A stretch of DNA of 10,080 bases from DASQFQ01 sp039934455 (GTDB taxonomy: Bacteria; Actinomycetota; Thermoleophilia; Solirubrobacterales; Solirubrobacteraceae): assembly GCA_039934455.1 (NCBI GenBank), contig JBDTMF010000157.1, forward strand, positions 1 through 10,080. Reading direction: 5' to 3'. Position 1 is the first letter of the stretch, and every line of letters begins with the position of its first letter. Positions 5,996-10,080 of the stretch are shown here, one piece after another. Both the position numbers and the translations under genes were made by a program. A model generated the notes under the pieces. It saw only the letters and a list, made by a program, of their open reading frames with translations. It did no database searches and was not told the origin of the DNA.

Positions 5996-7222
5996 TCAGC
6001 GGACGGGACCGCTTCCCTCGAGCGGCACGTGACCCCTCACCTGGGCCGCCAGGCGCCGGTCGGTCTCCGTCGGCGGCAGCGTCAGCGCGATCAGCACCGC
6101 GGGGATCGGGATCAGCGCGATCACCCACAGGGTGGTCGTCAGGCTCGTGCGGTCCGCGAGCGCGCCGAGCGCCGCGGCGGCGAGCCCGCCGACGCCGATC
6201 GCGGCGCCGAGCGTGATCCCCGAGGCGAGCCCGAGCCGGTTCGGGAGGTACTCCTGGCTCATCACCACGGTGATGCTGAAGTTCGCGATCGTCACGAAGC
6301 CGATCGCGACGAGCAGGACCGTCGCGGGCCAGCGGCCGACGAGCAGGAACGCGACGAGCAGCGGCGCGAGCGCGCCCATCGACATGACGACGATCGGCCG
6401 CCGCCCCAGCCGGTCGACGAGACGGCCGCCGACGTAGGTCCCCGCCGCCCCCGCGATCAGCATCACGCTCAGCGCGGCGTTGCCGGCCGCCTCGCTGGTG
6501 CCCAGCTCGACGGCGAAGTAGACCGGCACGAACGCCTGGAGCCCGAAGAAGACCCCCGAGCGCAGCCCGACGACCGACGCGAGCCGGGCGAACGGGCCCC
6601 ACTCGTCATGGCCGAGGCTCCGCTGCCGCCCGTTCTCCCTCGCCACGGGCGCGGGCGCGTGCGCGCGCAGCCGGCCGAGCTCCCTGGCCAGCAGCCCGGC
6701 GGCGAGCCACAGGGGGATCACGGCCAGCAGCGTGCCGGGGAGCCCGAACGCGAGCACGGCCGGCGTCACCAGCAGCGGCCCGAGCGCGAAGCCCGCGTTG
6801 CCGCCGAGCGAGAACATGCTCATGCCCCGCCCGCGCTGCCCGCGGCTGGCGTAGTTGGCCCAGCGTGCGGCCTCCGGGTGGAAGGCGGCGACGCCGAGGC
6901 CGCCCACCATGACCGCCGCGAGCGTGGCGCCGTAGCTGTGCGTCAGCCCGACGACCGCCAGCCCGGCGCCCCCGAGCGCCAGGCCGAACGGCATCAGCCA
7001 GGGGAGCGCCAGCCGGTCCGAGGCGACCCCGAACAGCGGCTGCACGATCGAGGAGCCCAGGCTCGACGCGAGCAGGAGCGCGCCCGCGGCGCCGTAGGAG
7101 TAGCCGCGCTGGGCGATCAGGAACGGCAGGAGCGCCGGCACCGCGCCCTGCAGGAAGTCGGCCCACAGGTGGCCGGTGGCGAGGACGGCCAGGCCGCGCC
7201 GGTCGAAGCGCTCCTCGTTCAC
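5996..7222 (-). CDS. MFS exporter of the Fsr (fosmidomycin resistance) family
   Basis: A 408-residue inner-membrane proton-coupled exporter of the major facilitator superfamily, with about 12 hydrophobic segments. The first half shows GHLWADFLQGAVPALLPFL (17-35), GYSYGAAGALLLASSLGSSI (40-59), QPLFGVASDR (61-70, the loop 2-3 motif), and GVAAFHPEAARWANYAS (110-126), all typical of Fsr proteins. A polar linker (181-210) separates the halves. The second half has GGRLVDRLGRRP (265-276), the second copy of the loop motif. Family members export fosmidomycin or other small molecules; the substrate here is unknown. The GTG start at 7220-7222 overlaps the J-domain gene stop as GTGA, so translation is coupled. 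An open frame extending upstream is antisense or shadow sequence over the J-domain gene. Confidence 0.92.
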   Translation of the reverse strand: MNEERFDRRGLAVLATGHLWADFLQGAVPALLPFLIAQRGYSYGAAGALLLASSLGSSIVQPLFGVASDRLALPWLMPFGLALGGAGLAVVGLTHSYGATLAAVMVGGLGVAAFHPEAARWANYASRGQRGRGMSMFSLGGNAGFALGPLLVTPAVLAFGLPGTLLAVIPLWLAAGLLARELGRLRAHAPAPVARENGRQRSLGHDEWGPFARLASVVGLRSGVFFGLQAFVPVYFAVELGTSEAAGNAALSVMLIAGAAGTYVGGRLVDRLGRRPIVVMSMGALAPLLVAFLLVGRWPATVLLVAIGFVTIANFSITVVMSQEYLPNRLGLASGITLGAAIGVGGLAAAALGALADRTSLTTTLWVIALIPIPAVLIALTLPPTETDRRLAAQVRGHVPLEGSGPVR

Positions 7223-7818
7223 GCCGCGCGCGCCTCGGCGACCCGGCGGGCGATCGCCTCGGCGGTCTGCGGCCGCAGCTCGGAGAACGTCAGCCGCCGG
7301 CCGTCGACCGTGTCCACGCGCAGGACCGCGACGCGGCGGCGCGGGCGGCGCAGGTGGTGGCCGATGCTCGCGATCCGCGTGAAGCGCACGAAGTCCACCC
7401 GCTTCATGACCACGTCGTCGAGCAGCCACAGCAGGCGCCGGTCGGTGACCACGAGCAGGGCGCGCGCGCTCGACCACGTCGCGGTCGGCGTGACGTAGTG
7501 GACGTCCTCGTCGTCCTCGAGCGCCTCGAGCAGCTCGCGGCCGAGGGCCTGGCGGATGGCGGGCGCGAGCCATGACCAGCGGCCCCGCGCGGCCGCCGGC
7601 GCAGCCCCGCGGTCCGGCCGCGCGCTCCGCGGCGGCGCGCTGAAGCCGCCCGCGCGCAGGAGGTCGTAGGCGGCGTTGACCTCGGCCATCCTGCGCGCGG
7701 ACTCCTCGTCGCTGTTGCGGTCCGGGTGCCAGCGCTTGGCCTGCTCCCGGTAGGCGGCCGTGAGCTGCGCGGGCGGCGCGCCCGGGTCGACGCCGAGGAT
7801 CCCGTAGGGGTCGTCCAT
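7219..7818 (-). CDS. J-domain protein with C-terminal PH-like domain
   Basis: A 199-residue protein. Residues 1-57 form a J domain (DPYGILGVDPGAPPAQLTAA, then the HPD motif at 31-33 in KRWHPDRN, then MAEVNAAYDLL), which would stimulate a DnaK-type ATPase. A Pro/Ala/Arg-rich linker covers about 60-80. The C-terminal part (about 95-198) has ATWSSARALLVVTDRRLLWL, VDFVRFTRIASI and VDTVDGRRLTFSEL, the pattern of bacterial PH-like domains. There is no zinc finger or substrate-binding domain as in DnaJ, so this is a specialised co-chaperone. The ATG at 7816-7818 is preceded by two in-frame GTG codons, either of which could be used; no clear Shine-Dalgarno decides it. It is coupled to the Fsr-family exporter. 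Confidence 0.87.
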   Translation of the reverse strand: MDDPYGILGVDPGAPPAQLTAAYREQAKRWHPDRNSDEESARRMAEVNAAYDLLRAGGFSAPPRSARPDRGAAPAAARGRWSWLAPAIRQALGRELLEALEDDEDVHYVTPTATWSSARALLVVTDRRLLWLLDDVVMKRVDFVRFTRIASIGHHLRRPRRRVAVLRVDTVDGRRLTFSELRPQTAEAIARRVAEARAA

Positions 7819-7879
7819 CACCACGGGACGGGGTTGCCGTTGCCGCCGGTGACGAGCGCGAGAGCCATGAGCGCAGACA

Positions 7880-7909
7880 TTGAAGCGCGGTCCCTGCTTA
7901 CGTTTGATA
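7880..7909 (+). promoter_or_regulatory. Putative promoter of the terC transcript
   Basis: TTGAAG (7880-7885) and TTGATA (7904-7909) are separated by 18 nt and would start RNA at about 7916-7920, directly before the riboswitch. The -10 overlaps a 5-bp inverted repeat, GCTTA (7896-7900) and TAAGC (7908-7912), which might be an operator. This is the least GC-rich stretch of the gap between the divergent J-domain and terC genes. Prediction by eye only. Confidence 0.4.
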
Positions 7910-7919
7910 AGCTGACGAG

Positions 7920-8040
7920 GTCGAAGGGAAGTATCCCGACGGCGGGCATCGTCAACACGGTTGCGCCCCGATGGCGCGATCCGGTGCCCGCGGCCCTCGC
8001 CGGGGCGGAGAAACCTTCGCGGCCCCATCCCCGCGGAGGT
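7920..8040 (+). promoter_or_regulatory. yybP-ykoY (manganese) riboswitch of terC
   Basis: The terC leader carries the hallmarks of the Mn2+-sensing yybP-ykoY riboswitch. P1 pairs CGAAGG (7922-7927) with CCTTCG (8014-8019). The loop GGGAAGTA (7926-7933) corresponds to the conserved GGGGAGUA, and GGAGAAACCTT (8007-8017) to the conserved 3' loop. Between them is a long arm, GCGGGCA/TGCCCGC (7942-7948 with 7985-7991), containing GTCAACACG and an apical GCGCC/GGCGC hairpin (7963-7977), then a short GCCC/GGGC hairpin (7993-8006). The expression platform is visible: CCTTCGCGG (8014-8022) can instead pair with CCGCGGAGG (8031-8039) in 9 bp with one G-U, burying the terC Shine-Dalgarno. Metal binding would favour P1 and free it, giving a translational ON switch. 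TerC-family exporters are classic targets of this class. Confidence 0.85.
8035..8039 (+). promoter_or_regulatory. Ribosome binding site of terC
   Basis: GGAGG lies 6 nt before a TTG codon at 8046-8048. It is the strongest Shine-Dalgarno seen in the window and decides the TTG start. It forms the 3' side of the alternative helix of the riboswitch. Confidence 0.8.
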
Positions 8041-8045
8041 ACACG

Positions 8046-9026
8046 TTGTCCTGGATCACCCTGATCGTCGCGCTCGCCGTCCTGCTCGCGATCGACCTGC
8101 TCGTCGTCCGCGGCCGCGGCGGTGAGATGAGCCTGCGCGCGGCCAGCATCGCCAGTGCCGTGTGGGTGGCGATCGCGCTCGCGTTCGGCGCCGTTCTGCT
8201 GCTCGCCGGCGAGCGCGCGGGCGCCGAGGCATTCCTGGCCGGCTACCTGGTCGAGAAGTCGCTCTCGCTCGACAACGTCTTCGTCTTCCTGCTCGTGTTC
8301 ACGGCCTTCGGGCTGCCGGTCGCCGAGCGCCACCGCCTGCTCTCCTACGGCATCGTCGCCGCGCTCGCCCTGCGCCTCGTCTTCATCGTCGTCGGCGCCG
8401 CCGCGCTGAGCGCGTTCGGGTGGCTGAGCTTCGTCTTCGCCGCCTTCCTCGTCTGGACCGGTTGGAAGATGCTCCGCCACCGCCACGACCACGGCGCGGA
8501 GGCGGCCATGGTCGAGCGGCTGCAGAAGCGCCTGCGACCCGAGCACGGGCGCTGGACGCTCTCGACCGGCGCCGCCGCGCTGGCGGCCATCGCGATCGTG
8601 GACGTCATCTTCGCGGTCGACTCGGTGCCCGCGATCCTCGCCATCACGAGCGACACGTTCATCGTCTTCGCCGCCAATGCGTTCGCGCTGCTCGGCCTGC
8701 GACCGCTGTTCTTCCTCGTCGCCGACCTGGTGGAGCGCCTCTACCACCTCAAGACCGCGCTCGCCGTCCTGCTCGTCTTCATCGGCGCGAAGATGGCGGC
8801 GGCCGAGTTCGTGGGCAAGATCGGGCCGGAGTACTCGCTCCCCGCGATCGCCGCGATCCTCGGCACCGGCGTGGCCGCCTCGCTCGTCCGCAATCGCCGC
8901 GCGATACTTCGCGAATGCGATTTCCCGGAGTCATCCCCGCCGTCACCACCCCCTTCGACGCCGGCGGCGCCATCGACGTCGACGCCCTCGGCCGCAACGC
9001 CCGCTCGCTCCTCGACGCCGGCATGA
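8046..9026 (+). CDS. terC: TerC/Alx-family integral membrane metal exporter
   Basis: A 326-residue multi-pass membrane protein of the TerC family, whose members are linked to tellurite resistance and to Mn2+ efflux. Hydrophobic helices fill residues about 4-21, 36-54, 75-90, 100-122, 126-140, 175-200, 204-228, 237-253 and 265-282. Family motifs are present: YLVEKSLSLDNVFVF (67-81) and IVDVIFAVDSVPAILAITSD (184-203), with acidic residues expected to bind metal, plus the His-rich loop RHRHDHG (144-150). TTG at 8046 is chosen for its GGAGG and because upstream codons lie in the riboswitch. The last 37 residues (PSSPPSPPPSTPAAPST-like) lie in the 112-nt overlap with the next gene and look like out-of-frame reading, not a conserved tail. 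Regulation is probably by the leader riboswitch. Confidence 0.92.
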   Translation: MSWITLIVALAVLLAIDLLVVRGRGGEMSLRAASIASAVWVAIALAFGAVLLLAGERAGAEAFLAGYLVEKSLSLDNVFVFLLVFTAFGLPVAERHRLLSYGIVAALALRLVFIVVGAAALSAFGWLSFVFAAFLVWTGWKMLRHRHDHGAEAAMVERLQKRLRPEHGRWTLSTGAAALAAIAIVDVIFAVDSVPAILAITSDTFIVFAANAFALLGLRPLFFLVADLVERLYHLKTALAVLLVFIGAKMAAAEFVGKIGPEYSLPAIAAILGTGVAASLVRNRRAILRECDFPESSPPSPPPSTPAAPSTSTPSAATPARSSTPA

Positions 9027-9811
9027 CCGGCCTGGTCGGCAACGGCACGATGGGCGAGGCCGGGAGCCTGAGCGCCGACGAGCGCCGCACCGTGATCGAG
9101 ACGCTGGTCGACGCCGCCGGCGGCCGCGCGACCGTCACCGCGGGCGTGTCGGCCCAGACCGCCGAGGCCGCCTCCGCCTACGCCCGCGTCGCCGCCGAGG
9201 CGGGCGCCGGCGCGGTCATGCTGCTGCCGCCGCTGATGTACGGGGGCGACGAGCGCGAGGTGATCGCGTTCTACGCCGAGGTCGCGGCCGCCACCGGCCT
9301 GCCGCTGATGGCCTACAACAACCCCGTCGCGAGCGGCGGCACGGACATGCTGCCGTCGTTCCTGCTGCGGCTCGCGCGCGAGGTCGACGCCGTGGTGGCG
9401 ATCAAGGAGTGCTCGGGCGACGCGCGCCGGATCGCCGAGCTGCTGGCGCGCGCCGGCGACGATCTCGAGGTGCTCGTGGGCGGCGACGACTGGGCGCTCG
9501 AGGGCTTCGCGGCGGGCTCGACCGGCTGGATCTCCGGCGTCGCGAACGTGGCGCCGGAGGAGTGCGTGGCGCTGCAGCGCCATGTCGCCGACGGCGAGCT
9601 CGACGCCGCGCGCGAGCTCCACGCGCGCCTGTTGCCGCTCGCGCGGCTCGACATGACGCCGAAGCTCGTGCAGTTCTTCAAGGGCGCCCAGGACGCCGTC
9701 GGACGTGCCGGCGGCCCCTGCCGGCCACCGCGGCTCGAGCTCACGGGAGAGGATCGCGCGCTGCTCGACGCGGCGCTCGGCTCGCTCCGCGGCCAACAGG
9801 TGCCCGCTTGA
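8915..9811 (+). CDS. DapA-superfamily lyase, probable 1-pyrroline-4-hydroxy-2-carboxylate deaminase
   Basis: A 298-residue class I aldolase of the dihydrodipicolinate synthase/N-acetylneuraminate lyase superfamily. It begins FPGVIPAVTTPFD (3-15), has GNGTMGEAGSLSADER (42-57) in the phosphate/substrate loop, Tyr134 in AYNNPV, and the Schiff-base Lys164 in VAIKECSGD. In place of the TT pair of true DapA it has TM, arguing against lysine synthesis. The C-terminus TPKLVQFFKGAQDAVGR followed by RPPRLELTGEDR (270-281) resembles Pyr4H2C deaminases of hydroxyproline breakdown, which convert 1-pyrroline-4-hydroxy-2-carboxylate to 2-ketoglutarate semialdehyde. The adjoining epimerase gene agrees with that. 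The ATG at 8915 is right for the family even though it lies 112 nt inside the terC frame; no Shine-Dalgarno is evident. An alternative is another 2-keto-acid aldolase or lyase. Confidence 0.9.
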   Translation: MRFPGVIPAVTTPFDAGGAIDVDALGRNARSLLDAGMTGLVGNGTMGEAGSLSADERRTVIETLVDAAGGRATVTAGVSAQTAEAASAYARVAAEAGAGAVMLLPPLMYGGDEREVIAFYAEVAAATGLPLMAYNNPVASGGTDMLPSFLLRLAREVDAVVAIKECSGDARRIAELLARAGDDLEVLVGGDDWALEGFAAGSTGWISGVANVAPEECVALQRHVADGELDAARELHARLLPLARLDMTPKLVQFFKGAQDAVGRAGGPCRPPRLELTGEDRALLDAALGSLRGQQVPA

Positions 9812-10080
9812 GGGCGACGCGCGTCTTCGCCGCCGTCGACTCCCACACCGAGGGCATGCCGACCCGGGTCATCACGGGCGGCGTCGGCCCGCTTCCCGGC
9901 GCGACGATGCTCGAGCGCAAGCTGCACTTCGAGGCCGAGCTCGACGACCTGCGGCGGCTGCTGATGCGCGAGCCGCGCGGCCACGCCGCGATGTCCGGCG
10001 CGATCCTGCAGCCCTCGACGCGGCCCGACGCCGACTGGGGCGTGCTCTTCATCGAGGTCTCGGGCTGCCTGCCGATGTGC
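9808..10080 (+). CDS. Proline racemase / 4-hydroxyproline epimerase (5' part)
   Basis: The first 91 residues of a proline-racemase-family enzyme that inverts the alpha carbon of proline or trans-4-hydroxyproline by a two-base mechanism. The start region VFAAVDSHTEGMPTRVITGG (6-25), TMLERKLHF (33-41), LLMREPRGHAAMSGAIL (51-67), WGVLFIEVSGCLPMC (77-91) matches the family. The final codon is the first catalytic Cys of the MCGH motif, so it is not a trans-3-hydroxyproline dehydratase, which has Thr there. With the deaminase-like gene upstream, 4-hydroxyproline 2-epimerase is the better guess over proline racemase. The start is TTG at 9808-9810, overlapping the preceding stop as TTGA; no better start exists in frame. 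The gene is cut by the window edge. Confidence 0.88.
   Translation, partial: MRATRVFAAVDSHTEGMPTRVITGGVGPLPGATMLERKLHFEAELDDLRRLLMREPRGHAAMSGAILQPSTRPDADWGVLFIEVSGCLPMC

Noticed and set aside
5078..7498. 806-codon open frame on the + strand
   Set aside because: It runs antisense across the amidase, Fsr exporter and J-domain genes and is full of Arg/Asp/Gln/Glu repeats typical of reversed high-GC coding; no family is recognisable.
7896..7912. GCTTA/TAAGC hairpin as a terminator
   Set aside because: Only 5 bp with a 7-nt loop and no T tract; it lies between divergent genes, so at most an operator.
7971..8045. Upstream extension of terC from an ATG at 7971
   Set aside because: Those codons form the riboswitch stems and are not hydrophobic or conserved; TTG at 8046 has the GGAGG.
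8741..9796. 351-codon - strand frame opposite the DapA-like gene, and a similar frame at 7818-8747 opposite terC
   Set aside because: Both are shadow frames of genes with clear family motifs, and the second would also cross the riboswitch.

Overview
The window is very GC-rich, gene-dense bacterial chromosome with strong third-position G/C bias, frequent GTG and TTG starts and many 1-4 nt gene overlaps. This, together with the gene families present (double-domain DUF427 protein, MmcQ/YjbR protein, Fsr-type exporter, actinobacterial-style tyrosine recombinase), suggests a high-GC actinobacterium, possibly of the Solirubrobacterales/Thermoleophilia type. The taxonomic placement is inference; there is no rRNA or marker gene here.

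Left part (1-2876): the 3' end of an unrecognised + strand gene meets a - strand pair, an alpha/beta hydrolase followed by 3-methyladenine DNA glycosylase I (tag), joined by a 1-nt stop/start overlap. Divergent from the hydrolase, only 24 bp away, is a + strand pair: a NudC-type NADH pyrophosphatase and an MmcQ/YjbR-like protein (ATGA overlap). These look like housekeeping, repair and nucleotide-sanitation genes.

Middle part (2880-5920): a two-domain DUF427 protein (-), a tyrosine recombinase (+) with all catalytic residues, and a - strand pair made of a cysteine amidase-like protein and a 100-residue protein of unknown function coupled by a GTGA overlap. The amidase-like protein has an N-terminal segment resembling those of proteins linked to extracellular contractile injection systems (eCIS).

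Right part (5996-10080): on the - strand a J-domain/PH-like protein is coupled by GTGA to an Fsr-family (fosmidomycin-resistance-like) MFS exporter. Divergent from it, on the + strand, a TerC-family membrane protein is preceded by what reads as a yybP-ykoY manganese riboswitch. The 3' strand of its P1 stem can alternatively form a 9-bp helix that buries the terC Shine-Dalgarno sequence. terC overlaps a DapA-superfamily lyase/deaminase by 112 nt, and this in turn overlaps a proline racemase/4-hydroxyproline epimerase that runs off the window exactly at its catalytic Cys. The last two genes look like the start of a hydroxyproline catabolic operon.

No gene-free stretch exceeds 300 bp; the longest is 7819-8045, which holds a divergent promoter region and the riboswitch. 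I see no rRNA, tRNA, CRISPR array, insertion sequence or convincing intrinsic terminator. The best candidates for new biology are the riboswitch with its visible translational switch, the amidase/100-aa gene pair, and the very compact divergent and leaderless promoter arrangements.
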